From positions 186,001 through 250,000 of the forward strand of contig NW_002476146.1 in assembly GCF_000189635.1 (NCBI RefSeq): a DNA stretch of 64,000 bases. The letters run 5' to 3'. The notes below the pieces were generated by a model that did no database searches, was not told where the DNA came from, and was given only the letters and a program-made list of their open reading frames with translations. This stretch comes from Tetrahymena thermophila SB210 (lineage: Eukaryota; Ciliophora; Oligohymenophorea; Hymenostomatida; Tetrahymenidae). Position numbers and translations under genes: made by a program. Shown here piece after piece: positions 12,167 to 25,432 of the stretch (within the stretch, counting starts at the first letter, position 1; each line of letters opens with the position of its first letter).

Positions 12167-13666
12167 TAAATCTAACTGCTTATTTTTTTTTGTGGTGCCT
12201 TCTAATATCTATATGTATCTTTGTAAGTTTTCTAAAAGAAATCTACTTCATAATAATAATTGATTATTAAAAATTATATAGATATGTAGAAATTCAAAAG
12301 ATGGAATATTTAATCAATCAAACTATATCGAAAACAAAGAAAACTAAAAAATAAAATTACCTTAATTTATAGTTTTAATATGCTTTCTTCTTTCACTGTG
12401 GCCTAAAACAAACTTTGATTAGCTATGACTAATAATTAATGAATATTTTCTCTTAGTTTATGTTGAAAATATATTATTTATTTATTAATTTATTTTAGAT
12501 AGAAATAAAAAGAGCTTATAAATAATTTTTTAAATTATTAAAAATAATATATTTGAGATGATTTTTATAAAAAAAAAATAAATGAAAGAAGAAACCTATA
12601 TAAATATTAAAATCATAGATAATATAGATAGATAGATTTGTTTGTTTGTTTATTTGTTTTATTTACTAATTTTTTTATTAATTATACCTAATAATCAAAA
12701 TTAAAAATATTAAAGGAAAATTTAAAATTATGAATTAAGACATTTATTATTAATGAATAACATAATTGACTGAATAATTGACTCAGTGCATTTTTATCAA
12801 AAGATATCAAATCATTTATTTCGAAAATTCTAAGTAAGTTTTCCATTCTCTTTATTTTATAAATATTTTTTTAATTTGTTTCTTTTGTTTTTGTCTTTTG
12901 TGTTAATTATTGTGTTGGTATTTATTATTTTCTATTCTATTTAAGTAAATAGAGATAGAATTTAAATGTTTTAAAATAGATATGAAATATGATATTTTCT
13001 GTTTATTCTAATTACAAACATATTCAACGATAACATTATTTTGTAAAAATATAAATTTTTTTTCTAAAGTAAAATATTTGATAAAAATATTTATTTAAAA
13101 TTATTACTAAGAATATTTTATTATTTTATAAATATATTAATTCTATTTATTTTATACTTAAATTATATGAAGAATCCCTTTTTTTCTAGAATTATTTATA
13201 AAATATTTGTAATTTTAAAATTTATTTTTAAATTATTTGAAACATTTATTAAGGGTAGATCTTGAACTATTAAAATTAAATAAAATGATAAAAATTAATT
13301 TTTATTTAAAAGTTAATTGGAAAATCAAATCATAAATCTAAAATAAATTATTTTTAAGAATTTCTTAGATTTAATAAAAAATGTTATTGCTTGATAAATT
13401 GAGAAATAACCATTTTGAATATAAAACAATAGTAAAACAAATGCTAGATTCAAAATATTTATTTGCTAATTAAAAAATATTAACATTTTGTTAGTGCTTA
13501 TTATCGAAATGTCTCAGAATTACTTTGTAGCTCATTTTTTCATAAAATGAATTTTTTCTATTAATTTAAAGCAAATAAATATTTTATTTAATAATGAATG
13601 TTGCCTTTTGAATAATCATTCTTTTTATTTTTCTAACTCAAATTATAATGTTATTTTTATAATTTT
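12167..13666. other. intergenic spacer with conserved upstream block
   Basis: No coding frame. It contains the promoter region of the minus-strand transporter, including the block at 12394-12420, then microsatellite-like GATA/TTTG runs near 12620-12660 and AT-rich spacer. Confidence 0.6.
12394..12420 (-). promoter_or_regulatory. conserved block upstream of subfamily B transporter
   Basis: A 27-nt segment about 230 nt upstream of the ATG matches 15413-15439 upstream of the paralogue at 21 of 27 positions; the core is ATCAAAGTTTGT on the minus strand. The surrounding spacer is much less similar. It could be a promoter element, a 5' UTR element or part of a small upstream exon. Confidence 0.45.
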
Positions 13667-15205
13667 TCAATTTATCTAAGTTTTACTGCCAGTAATTAAA
13701 TTCAAGTTAGAATTTTTATAAGTTTCTGCTCCTGAAGTAAATACACTAGGCGGAAAATATGAGTTTTTGTCATTTTGAGTTAAACCAACAATATTTTAAT
13801 TTTAGAAATTATAATGAGAATATCTACTGTAATAGTTTGAGTTTAATACTATACTATCTTCATCTAATAAATGAATTTGTTATATTTGAGACTCACTTTT
13901 TCCTTTTGCTAAAAGTATATGAGCTATAATGTAGAAGATATATATTTTAAATGAGTTATAAGAGAAGAAATCTTGATATCCTAAAAAATAAGCCAGAATC
14001 ATAGCAGTAAAAGGTTCAAATGCGATTAGTATATCTATATAAAGAGTTTTAAGCTATTAGCTAATAAAAGAGAATACCTTCATATTTACTACTCCAGTTA
14101 TAAAGCTGATAAAAGTATTTAAGAATATCCATTTAAAAGAGAAAACACCAAATAAACCATGACTTGTATTCATATCCAAAGTAGAATCTTCAAAAATCAA
14201 GCTGTATACTCCAAATATAATTGTAGCAAAAGCAGAGAATAAAAAAATAGCTAGCATCTAAGGATATTCGTATCTAATATTTTTTTTGTATGTGTAATAA
14301 ATAGAAGCAGATATAGCCCCTAAAAGGGAAATAAGATAAGGATAAAAAACACTCTCGCCTTCAAAAGCAAATAGAAATAATACTGTGACAAATAAAAGAG
14401 TGCCAAATATTTCAAATTTGTTTATTGATTGTTATTACACTTTTTCTTCTTTAGGAGTATAGTACTACAATATTTTATAAATTACAAGGAATAAAGGATA
14501 ACTATTATTGAAGATATAGACATTTGCAATAGAAATATGGAAAACACTGTATACCATAGTGCTAAGCCATACTGCAGAAAAAAATGAGCAAAAAATAATT
14601 GTTTTTAAATATTGTCTATTAAAAATATGCTCAATTTGATAAAGTCTCATTTCCTTTATTTCTTCTTTTTTTTCCTTGTCATATTCTTGATAAATTAATG
14701 GTATAAAAAATATTGATGCTAATATTTGTCGCCAGAAGGCCCGTAATATAAAACCTCCCGTTTAAGTTTCATCTTCAGAATCTCTAATATCTATCATTAA
14801 AAATGCGGTACCTTTAAAACCAGAAACAAAAACATTTATTATAATTGCTATTACTGTCTATAAAATAGCTTATTAAGAAATTTTAGGTTTTTTATTTTGC
14901 TATTCTATTTATGATGAAAATGTTCTTTGGTGCTTATATATGAAACAATTATTAATTTTATTAGTATCCATATTTAAACTAAAACTTTCATTTAAGAGTT
15001 GCAATTACATTTAATCTTAAATAGTAGTTTAGTTAACACTATAAAAATCGAAATCCCAACTTTCATCATTTTCTTCAACTGAGTTTTTTAGTGCATTACT
15101 CTTTTATAAACGACCAACTAAATTTGTAATTATTGGTATTTCTGAATTTCTACAATTCTATTCATTATTAGCTAATTACGATAACTAGTTATAATTTTCT
15201 ATCAT
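13667..15205 (-). CDS. EamA/DMT-like transporter, subfamily B, short-tailed copy
   Basis: Single exon, 512 residues, ATG 15205 to TGA 13667. The membrane core (about residues 118-435) is strongly similar to the 10247 gene: SGFKGTAFLMID, FWRQILAS, MRLYQIEHIFN, ANVYIFNN, HGLFGVFS. The N-terminal ~115 residues share QLS, RNSEIP-ITN and Gln/Asn-rich spacing. The C-terminal tail is about 130 residues shorter than in the paralogue. It ends soon after a matching PPSVFTSGA segment, consistent with an early stop or lost tail. Tail length is the main difference between the copies. Substrate unknown. Confidence 0.8.
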
Positions 15206-16694
15206 TTAACCTAACTGTTTAAATTATATGTGCCTTTAGGGATCTTATGCTTTTTTCAAATTTTCTTAAAGTTGTGATCATTTATTTTAATTTTTAAAAA
15301 TTTATGTATTTATGTAGAATTAATTAGACAATGTTTTTAATCAAACTAATGATATAAAAAATAAGAAAAAGTAAAAAGGTAAGAGGCTATAATTATTACT
15401 ATTTAATCCTTACTCTGTGATCTCAGACAAACTTTGATATGATATGAAATTACTATCAATTATCCGAATTAAAAAATGTTTTCTTTATTTTCGATAGATA
15501 AATAGATATATAAAATTTATAGTGATTGCAAACACTTTATATATTTATATATAAATTTCATAAATAGATAGAAAAATAATTAAAAAAAGATAATTAATGC
15601 TTTTTTACCTTAATTTCTAATTATAGTAGCAAATTAAAAAGCAGTAATATAATAAGTAGATGAAATATTTATTATTTATGAAATTTTATTAGAATTATAA
15701 TTTAATCTGTGCTCTATAAAATACATAACTATCAATCAATTATGATTTCTTTTAATATTTCATTTTTAGCTAAATTATGTGTTTAAATTATTTAAAATAA
15801 TGAATCAGTATTTATATAACAAATTTGATAATAATCTATTCTAAAAACAATATTTTAAATATTAGCTCTCTGTATTTAAGTAATATTATTTTTTATTTTA
15901 TCTATCAAAAAATAAATATTTAAAAATATAAATAATAGAAAATTAAATATTATTACATGCACATTCAATTATATTGTATTCAAAATATAATTATGTTAAA
16001 AAATTAAAAAGTTAATAAGTTGTAAAAAGAAATTAAGAGTTGGAATAGATGGTAAAGCTGAAAATTTATAGATTTTATAAATATATTTTTATTCCACAGT
16101 GAATTTGTAAATACAAGGGGATATTTCAAAATAATTTTTATTTTACATAATAATATAAAATTTTAATTATCAAAATTTTTAATTTAGTTTTAGTTTAATA
16201 AAATAAATCTATTTATTAATTAAAAAATTTTACAAAAATTTAGTTAAATAAAAATTCTTATTATTTTTATTTGAACATAAATACATATTTTTAGAATTAT
16301 GCTTGTCTTGGTTGTGATTTAAAAAACATTTTAATTTAGAAAATTCATTTAAAAAATCATTTTTTATTAACATTTAAAAAGTATTTTGAAATATAAATAA
16401 AATTAGTTACTGATACTTTTTAATTTTATATAGAAAATTATTAAAAAATAAGTTTTTGATTCAAATTTTATCAGTTTAACTTTTTTTACTGTTACACTGA
16501 ATTGATAATAAACTAATTAGACTGCATTTTTAATTAATGTAACATAATATTCTATTTTTTCCATTTTTTTTCTTAAACTATTACCATGTTAGTTATTAAT
16601 AGCACCTTATTTTAAATTTATAATAAAATCTCTTAATTTATTTTTAGCACTTGTTTTAGTTAATATTCAGAAATAAATCAATCAAATAAAGCAG
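15206..16694. other. divergent intergenic spacer between transporter subfamilies
   Basis: Holds the upstream regions of a minus-strand gene (ATG 15205) and a plus-strand gene (ATG 16695). It is very AT-rich and no gene was recognised. Confidence 0.6.
15413..15439 (-). promoter_or_regulatory. conserved block upstream of subfamily B transporter (second copy)
   Basis: Counterpart of 12394-12420, about 210 nt upstream of its ATG. The ACAAACTTTGAT core (plus strand) is identical. Confidence 0.45.
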
Positions 16695-17669
16695 ATGGTA
16701 AATTTTCTCAATAACCTAATCAGAAAAGCTCTAAACTTGTCGATTTACATTCAAGAATTTGAAAAGAAGCATGGGAAAATTATACCTATTGCTTATACAT
16801 TGATATCGTCTCTCTTATTTGTTATCGTCAGTAAAATAGTTAGGTCACTTCATGGCTTTGGGTCTTCATAAATATTTTTTTTCAGATCTATCATTTCTCT
16901 ATCAATAAGTACAATATTAATATCAATTATGGGAGATAGCCCATATACAAATGATAAAGCTATACATAAATTACTTATTTTTAGATGTCTAATAGCTGGA
17001 GTTGGACATTATTCTTTCTACTAAGCTATGTACATGTTAGATGTCACAGAGTCTGTTACTATTTTTCAAACTTCTCCTTTTTGGGTTACAATTTTAGCAG
17101 GAATTATTTTGAAAGAGAAAATAAAAGCAAACATGTTTTACACTCTTTTTTTTAGTTTTCTAGGTATTCTTTTGATTATTTAGCCTCCTTTCATGAAAAA
17201 TATGTTTGGAATGAATAATTAATAAATTGAAAAAGATTAAAGCGAGAGAATTTTAGGATTCTTTTTTGCCTGTCTTTAAAGTTTTATGGTAGGATTCGCA
17301 ATGGTTGTAGTGAAAAAGCTAAGTTCAGGAGTATCTAATCTAATAATAATTCACTATGCCTTAATTTCTGGTTGTTTAATAGGAGGACTTGATATTATAA
17401 ATTATGGAAAATTTAATACTGAGATATTCTAATCTTAGACTTTTATTTTAGTATTTCTTGTTGCAATATTTAATTATTCTGCTTAATTACTATATAGTAG
17501 AGCTATTATGTTGGGAGAAGCTTCTAAACTAGTACCTTTTACTTATTCATAAATAGTTTTTGGATTTATTATCGAGATACTAATATTTCACCAAGAAACT
17601 AATTTACTAAGCATTCTAGGATCATCTCTAATTATATTTGGAAATATTTACTCCTACAAAAAAAGATGA
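16695..17669 (+). CDS. EamA/DMT-family membrane transporter, subfamily A
   Basis: Single exon, 324 residues, ATG 16695 to TGA 17667. The protein is mostly membrane, with about ten hydrophobic segments. It carries the subfamily blocks VIVSKIVRSLHGFGSS, GDSPYTNDKAIHKLL, GVGHYSFYQAMY, DVTESVTIFQTSPFW, NYSAQLLYSRAIMLGEASK and a KKR C-terminus. It is nearly co-linear with the gene at 18552 and these two are clearly a recent tandem pair. The alternating half-protein similarity (SPFWVTILAG-ILKE in half one, PFTYSQIVFGFIIE in half two) is characteristic of EamA proteins. A metabolite/H+ antiport or facilitated role is plausible from family knowledge; the substrate is unknown. Confidence 0.87.
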
Positions 17670-18551
17670 CTCTTATTAATTTTAAGACAAACTAACAAAC
17701 ACCAACCACAATATAACAAATTCAATTATATGATATATAAAATGAGATTCTAAATTATGTTAATTTTATATTTAAAAAAAAAATATTTTTTATAATATTT
17801 TTTCTTTTTAAATAAATCAAATATTATCAATACTCAATATTTAAAAAAAATTATCATCTAAAGCATATTAACAACTTACTAATATTACAATAAACTTTAA
17901 AGCTTACAGTGAAAGCTATATTAATCCATCTATAACATTTTCTTTAATTTTTGTGAATGGAGTAAATTAATTAAGATAATTTTATGTTTCAAATAGGTTT
18001 TAAAGTAATTAAACAAAGCCAAAGTTAAATTTTTGATTGATTTATTTTGAAATAAAAAACATTATTTTTTTAAATTTGAGACTTTGATTTAATATTTAAA
18101 ATTAAATATCCATTTATTATTTAATTTTATTGCTTATCTTTTTTTATAAGTTTAAATGAACTTTTAAAATAATTTTGATTTACTCATAAAAAAATAAATT
18201 TTTATTTTTTAATTTTAGAAAATATGAGCAATCAATGAATTTAGTTAATAAATATTATAAGTTACAGTGAGATAAATAATAACTTCAGATAGTAAACTAT
18301 TAAAAAGTGTAAAATTTGTATTTCAATATTTACTAAATAAATTAAGATTAATTGTTAAATTAATTAATAAATTCACACATACACGAGTAGTAACTTTACC
18401 AATGTAAATAATTTTTTATTGTTAGATTTTTTTTGTTCAAGATATTGCCATTAATTTTAATTTTTTAATTTGGAACTCTTTAAAAACAAAAAATTAGATT
18501 TATTGATGCTTATAATTTCTTCTACTTAAATAAAAAATCTTACAGAATTCA
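17670..18551. other. spacer between tandem transporter genes
   Basis: AT-rich; presumably carries the 3' end of one transporter and the promoter of the next. Nothing else was seen. Confidence 0.6.
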
Positions 18552-19526
18552 ATGATAAAAAGTTTGAATAATTATTTAAAAAAGGCTTAAAATTTTTCAA
18601 TTTACATCTAAGAATTTGAAAAGAAATATGAAAAAGGAATCCCTATTGCTTATACATTGATTTCATCACTTTTTTTTGTTATTGTTAGTAAATTAGTTAG
18701 GTCTCTTCATGGCATTGGGTCTTCATAAATATTTTTCTTCAGATCAATTATATCTTTGTCATTTAGTACAATATCAATATTAATTATGGGAGATACCCCA
18801 TATACTAATGATAAAGACATACATAAACTATTAATGTATAGATGCATTATTGCTGGCATAGGACATTATTCTTATTATTAAGCCATGTATATGCTTGATG
18901 TAACAGAATCTATTACCATATTTCAAACTTCTCCTTTTTGGGTTACTATTTTAGCAGGGATTATTTTGAAAGAAAAGATAAAGGCGAATATGTTTTACAC
19001 TCTTTTCTTTAGTTTTCTTGGTATTCTTCTAATCATTTAGCCACCTTTTGTGAAAAATATTTTTGGAATGAGCCACGAGTATATTGAAACAGATTAAAGT
19101 GAAAGAATTTTAGGATTTTTTTTTGCCTGCCTTTAAAGTTTTATGATAGGATTTGCCATGATCGTAGTAAAAAAGCTAAGCAAAGGAGTATCTAATCTTA
19201 TTATCATACACTATGCCTTAATTTCAGGTTGCTTTATAGGAGGACTTGATCTTATAAAAACTGGATAGTTTAATACTGTAATATTTAGTTCAGATATTTT
19301 TTCATTAGTCTTTCTTGTAGCGTTATTTAATTATTCTGCATAAGTATTATATAGTAGAGCTATTATGCTAGGTGAAGCTTCTAAACTAGTTCCATTTACT
19401 TATTCATAAATTCTGTTTGGTTTTATTATTGAAATATTAATATTTCATAAAGAAGCTAATTTATTATGCATGTTAGGATCCTCTCTTATAATATTTGGAA
19501 ATATATATTCCTATAAAAAAAGATGA
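18552..19526 (+). CDS. EamA/DMT-family membrane transporter, subfamily A (tandem copy)
   Basis: Single exon of 324 residues, exactly the length of the upstream neighbour at 16695 and highly similar along its whole length. Differences are mostly conservative (GDTPYTNDKDIHKLL against GDSPYTNDKAIHKLL). The same N-terminal EFEKK element, central QSERILGFFFACLQS and C-terminal KKR are kept, and no frame break was found. Both tandem copies look functional. Nearly all in-frame Gln codons are TAA/TAG, as usual in ciliates. Confidence 0.87.
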
Positions 19527-20655
19527 ATACATTAATTCATAGTTAAGTATCAAAAGTTAAATAAATATATAATTTAATAATTAATAAAAATATATTAATT
19601 TTGTGTTTTAATTGGAAATATAAAATTTCTTAACAAATCTTGTTCATTTTACAACAAAAGTCTTTTTAGTTAATAAATTAAATCTTCATCTCAATTAGAA
19701 TTTGAATTAAAATTTAACAGTATATATGAGAATAACATTAACATATCTTATTATCTTGTAAAAAAGGAAAATTATTTGATAAATACAATTGAATATATTT
19801 ATTTTGTTTTATTCAAATTGTTTTTTTTATTTCAAAAATATAAAATTATTAAAAAAATTAAAATAAAATAATTAAAAATGTTGTTTAAATAATAGCAGCC
19901 AGCAGCTTTAATATCAATTTCATAAAAAAATGAATTTTGATTCAAATCAATTATTTAAAAAAATTTTTTAAGATAGTTCAAAATTAATAAATATTTTGGT
20001 CTTTATTAAATAGAATAAATTCATTAAATATATAATAATTAGTATAAAAAAATTTCTTAATTTCTTTTTTACATTGCGAGAATATAGTTTTTAAAATTTA
20101 ATTTCTTAATATTTTAATCAAAAATAATTTGTGATAAGTTTAATTTATTTTTCTAGATTTATTTGATGATTATGAAAGACATTTTATAATAAAACATTTT
20201 TATAACTAACAGTGCATTTTTTGTGAATAAATAATTATATAAAAATAGAAACAAAATAATTTATTTTATCAATTAAGGATCAATTTAAGTAAAATAAATA
20301 CAAATTTATAAAATGGAATATACTTAATAATAATTAAAAATTATAATAGTATATAACTGATTGAAATAATAGCTGATTAAATTAAACCGATAAAAAAAAC
20401 TTGCAGTTTATTTTTTAATAAATATGATAAACAGTTTATAAAAACTATAAATATTTAAAAATAGATTCAATATCTGATGCAAATACGTTAAGGTGTTATT
20501 GATTTAATTAATTTTTTAGATATGTTTCATTAGCTTAATTTCAATAATGTTTATATTTTCATAATTTTAGAATACAATTTTTAAAGAAAGATACTAAATT
20601 CTTTAATATTTCAATTATAACAAAAGTAAGTAGTTTGACGAGCTAAATAACTAAA
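19527..20655. other. intergenic spacer
   Basis: Very AT-rich, no coding frame recognised. A slightly less AT-rich patch (AGCAGCCAGCAGC) lies near 19896. Confidence 0.6.
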
Positions 20656-22334
20656 ATGTTTAAGATTTTTAAAAAGAGCAAGAAATAAAACAAAAGCAAA
20701 AGAGAATCTTCACTAGATAGCATGAAGGAGTAATTCGTATAATCCACTAAAGCCAAAAATCTACCTCCCCGTTTTGCGGAGTAGCTATTATTTTTAGAAA
20801 TGGAAATGGAGTAAGAAATAGTGGATCTAAACAGTGTTAAAAAGCTTTTAGAGTTATATGCAGTAAAATAAAATAATATAATTTAAATTTAAATAAATAA
20901 AATGTATTTCTCAACAAATATTTTCATAAAAGAATACATTTTATTTAATATTTATATTTATTATTTGCTTAAACATAATTTTTTTAAAAATTAAGAATGC
21001 AATAGAGTATTATGAATCAATTAAAAGTGACAAATATTTTATTTTTAAAAATAAAACATAATCGCTTTTACTGAAACCTAACGTTTCTTCAGCCATGATT
21101 AGAGAATAAATGTAAAATAGATAAAAATAAGATATGCTTAAAAACAAACAAGAAGACCAATCAAAGGTAACAAACAAATAAATAAAAATGCAAAAATTAT
21201 GTCGAGTTTTGAAAAATATAAAATATTCATAATCAATTAAGCTTGAAATAGAGAAAATACCAAAGAAAATTTAATTGTTATTAACGAAGACTTTAGATTA
21301 AGCTTATTGATATAATTTACTCTATTTTTGAAAAATTAATTAACTCTAAATTCTTCGTATGAAACTAATTTGTGAAGAAATTAGCTTTCGAGTATATTTA
21401 TGAAAAAAAATTGTTTCAATACGCCAAATAATTTAGAATATTATCAATCTATTTTAATCTGACATCTTTTAAATTTCTACTTAAAAAATAGATGGCAAAG
21501 CATGAAAACAACCAAAAAGTCAAGGAAGAATAAAATCTACCCATAGCTCTTTAGCAACAGTAAAAAGAGCATAATTTAAAAGTTTAATATATAAATGCAC
21601 AGGATTCTTAAGAAAATGCTAAGATATTGCTATGCTAGCATAAGTAGGAATAAAATTATACTAAGAATATTATAAATGGAGAAATAAAAAATTAAACTAA
21701 CGAAGTACTAAAGAGACTAGAACAAAGAAGGAAATCAAAGCTGGAAAAAGTAGAGTAGTGTTCTTAAATTGTTTAGAGAGATAGAACTATTTCTTTACAA
21801 ATAGACAATAGCTTTGATGAAAGAAAGAAACAATTTGAAGATTCATCCATTTAAAAATAAAACATCAAATAATTAAATTAATTACTTGACTAATTAAGTC
21901 TCCAAAAAAATGAACAATCACCTTAGTCTTCTAATTCAACAAAAGAGGATTCTACATCTTGCTCTTCTTAAAATGAAAAAAAGCCATCAGAAATAGGTTC
22001 CTCAGGTAGTAACATATCCCCAATTAAGGAAGAGATTGACTTAAATCAATATAAAAAAGCTGATTTTTCTTCAAATAAGAAAAAAGATAATTTATCTATG
22101 AAGAGGAATATAAATGACTTATACTAGACACCAAATAAAGAAAACGATAAGCAACTGATAAATAAAATTATTATCAACGGCTTTAGTAATAGCAGTAGTA
22201 ACCAAGCCAATCTAGACTCACCAGTATTAATCAAAATGAATTCTTATGGTAAAAATGCTGACCAAAAGTAATTAAATATGAAATGGATGACAGCCTCAAC
22301 CAACAATTTCCATAACGCTTTCTAATTCAATTGA
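20656..22334 (+). CDS. unknown polar, low-complexity protein (multi-exon)
   Basis: Proposed exons 20656-20862, 20996-21166 and 21492-22334 join in phase to 406 residues ending at TGA 22332. The N-terminal part has a short ordered-looking region: LPPRFAEQLLFLEMEMEQEI, LNSVKKLLELYA, then AIEYYESIKSDKYFIFK. The rest is Lys/Glu/Ser/Asn-rich and probably disordered, ending with SYGKNADQKQLNMKWM. I recognise no domain. The second intron (325 nt) is uncertain. Exon 2 also reads through to TGA 21308, so two genes are possible: 20656-21310 (173 residues) and 21492-22334 (280 residues, own ATG). Phase agreement at the ATG favours one gene. Confidence 0.6.
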
Positions 22335-22953
22335 ATTCATTTTCATTAGTATATTTAACTTATAATAAAAAAATCTGAATTCACATTTCGTTCAAAAGAG
22401 AAGAAGTGTGTTATATAAAATAATTAAACAAACTATTTTTATTAATTTATGATAATCTATATAATATTTATATTAATTTTAATTTTGTCTATAGATATTT
22501 ATCTAAATGCATCCTTTTTAATCACAAAAATACAAGTAAAAACAAAGTTAAATTTAATTTAAGCTTATTTAGATACAATATTTTTATTTATGTGTTTTTT
22601 ATAATCAAATAAAAACGAATATTTTTAGCAGAATTTATTCGTCTGAGTAAAAGATTTTAAAAAATATTAATTACTTCTACAAGTAAAGTATTTATTTTAA
22701 AAGCAAATATATTAATTACAATTTGCTGTTTAATAATATTTATTTCATGCTACTTAGTTATTTCCAAAATAATAAATTTAGTAAATATTTGGATATAAGT
22801 AAGAGTTTTATAAATAAGGATTATTAATTATTAGTTAAATTAAATTTTAACTGATTTAATGCACAATATATATCTCATAAATGAATATTCATAAAGTTCG
22901 TTATAAAATGTTTTGAAATTTTAATTTTATAGTTAATTATGAGAAAATCTATT
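22335..22953. other. convergent 3' spacer
   Basis: Lies between the 3' ends of a plus-strand and a minus-strand gene. AT-rich, nothing recognised. Confidence 0.6.
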
Positions 22954-24736
22954 TCACAAGTATTAGCAGTTGGCTTTTTATTCTTCTTGTTATGCTTCAG
23001 TTTCTTCGTAGTGCTTTTCACCATAGTTTTCAACCTTCATGTCATTTAAACCTAAAATATCGTTTTCCTCATGGTTTCTGTCGAATAATTCAACTTTGAC
23101 ATCAGGGTCATGCTCAGGATAAAAGGGATTTTAGATGAAACTGTTGTCTAAAAGATCTTTCAAAATAATTGTACATTTTTCTTTCATGTCACGAGCTCTT
23201 TCTAAGTAAGCGAAGATTTCTTCTAATTTCTTCTTGAAAGAAGGATCAGCACTATCACCTGCAAAAGGATTGTTTTCAAGTAAATTATCTTCAATCTAAA
23301 ATAATTTTTCAAAAAAAAATGTTTAACTTATTTTGGAGTTTTTGATTAATTGAAAATTTTTATGCTTTTCAGTATTTATTTATGCCTTAAAATAATAAAT
23401 AACTAAAAAGTAATGATTGTTTGCTTAATATATTAATCTAAAGTGCCTATATTATCATAAATATGTAAAAATTTTAAATTTTAAATACCTTTTCTAAAAG
23501 ACCTTCAACAGTTGTATAAACACCACCAAGAGTTCCATATTCAAGTTCTAATTCGATTTCAGGAATAATTAAGCTGCATGTTTCAGACTTGAAGAGATCT
23601 CTCTTAAGATCATCAACTGATTTTATATGTAAAGTGATGATTTTACCTTACTTGCTGATTTCACCACCAGGCTTAACTTCTGTGGATTTAGTACCACAGA
23701 ATTAGCAAAGGAAAGACATAACAATCAATTCTTTGAAGTAAGGAATTGAAGTTGTGCACATTTTTTATTCACCATCAAGTCCACAAGAATGGCAAGGAAC
23801 CTTAAAAATTAATGATTCTCCCTTAACATCCTCAGTTAAAGGCTTTGAGAAATCGACTCTGTGAGCATCAAGATGAACAATACGATTAGCAGTATGTTCT
23901 TAGTTTTCCTATTCTAACTTTTTGTTGTTTTCTTCAACAAACTACTTAGCATTCTCAGCTGAATAGCCCATTGCTTCAAGCTATTCTACTGTACGAGGAA
24001 GCCTTTCAATGTGCATATTGTGGTCTTAATTAGGAGCATAAGGATTCTTGATAAATGAATTACCAGAAGGATCTTCGAATACGAAATGGAAAGGGAAACA
24101 TTTTCCATCAATAAGATCTTGTATTTTTTGGATGAATTTTTCGATTTTTTCATATATTTCAGGTTACTTTTCCTTACGTTCTTCTTAGTCACTTTGAAGA
24201 TCTTCAATAGTGTTCATTAAGAATCCTTCAATAGTGTTTACACTTCCCTTTCTGCTAGAAGGAATTTCAAAATCGAGTTCAGGAATTTTGATTGTGCAGT
24301 GTTCACTCTTGACGCAGTCACGCTTGAAATCATTAAAATTGACTACCTTTAGGTTGATTTTAGTAGCATAATCGTTGATCTTACCACCGAAAGTGACTTC
24401 TGTATTCTTAAATCCGCAATTCTTGCAGTAAAATGAAATTAAAATAACTTCCTTAAACATGGGAATTTTAGTTAACATCATGGTAGTTTCACCATTTTCT
24501 TCGCAGTTAACACAAACACTTTCCATGATAATTGCTTTTGATATTATAAAAAAATTTAAAACTCTACTTTTACTAAATTGTTATTAAAGCAGCAGCCAAA
24601 TAAGTTAAAAATCTCAATTCTGTTAATAAATGATTGAGAATTTAATTAGCTATCTAAAATGAATGAAAGCTTAAATTAAATTGAACTATTTACGTTCTTA
24701 GGTAGCATCGATATTTTGATAAACTTGATCAGCCAT
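22954..24736 (-). CDS. ZPR1: ZPR1-type zinc-finger protein (eEF1A-associated)
   Basis: Three exons (24694-24736, 23489-24534, 22954-23295; introns 159 and 193 nt) give 476 residues, close to the usual ~460. Two homologous halves each start with a four-cysteine zinc finger: CVNC...CKNC near residues 22-56 and CHSC...CQFC from about residue 262. Each finger is followed by the ZPR1 signatures (LTKIPMFKEVI, IPELDFEIPSSRKGS--TIEGFL, then DPSGNSFIKNPYAP). In known eukaryotes ZPR1 binds and helps fold elongation factor eEF1A and shuttles between cytoplasm and nucleus. The tiny first exon (MADQVYQNIDATQE) is inferred because it splices in phase to PIIMESVCVNC, matching the extra N-terminal residues of homologues. 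A start at 24526 would also be possible. Divergently placed to the Dus gene 697 nt away. Confidence 0.93.
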
Positions 24737-25432
24737 TTTTTTGTTTGACTTTTCGCTATTTTTAAAATTAAGTTTACTTTTGATTGAATTGTAGTAAGAT
24801 TTGATATAATTTTAATTTATTATTATTGTTATTATTTTTGTACAGTTAAGCATAAATTTAAAGTAAAATTTCTAAAAGAAAAAAGAATAAATTGTCTAAA
24901 TCAACCAAAATCTTCTAACCTTCCATAAATTTTTTCAAGATATTTTTTGAATAATTTCATGACCAAAATAGATCAAATTACTAATTCTAAAATTACATCT
25001 CAATTATAACTCATATTCATTCTATCATTAATATTTCCATTTAAAATTCTTTTTTTTAATTTAATCTTGAATTTTTTTATGGCTGACCACCTAAATGATT
25101 TCTTGATTAAAGTACATATTACTTTTATTAAATATCTTCTACTTAAATATTTTCAAGACAAATTTTTATAATTTTGCTCCTAATAAGCTAAACCTTAAAT
25201 TAGCTATCATGTCTAAACATATATGAAAGAGTGTGGATTTGATTTCCTTAGAGACTTTTGATTTGAGGAATTTTCATAAGGATAGTTCCAAAAAAAAAAA
25301 AAAATTAATAATTTAACTTTAATTTGTCTCCTTGCTTAATAGATTGTTTTGTTTGCCAAAAATATACTATTTTTATAAAATTGTTAAAAAAGAAGTTTTG
25401 TTTGAAAATTATAGAAAAAGATAAATAAGTAA
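24737..25432. other. divergent promoter region, ZPR1 / Dus1
   Basis: Contains the start regions of both genes and no coding frame. A less AT-rich patch at 25190-25290 was checked for tRNA and C/D-box features; none were found. Confidence 0.55.

Noticed and set aside
25190-25290. Possible small RNA gene in the ZPR1/Dus1 spacer
   Set aside because: Less AT-rich than its surroundings, but no tRNA T-loop, no C/D or H/ACA boxes, and no pol III terminator in a consistent position.
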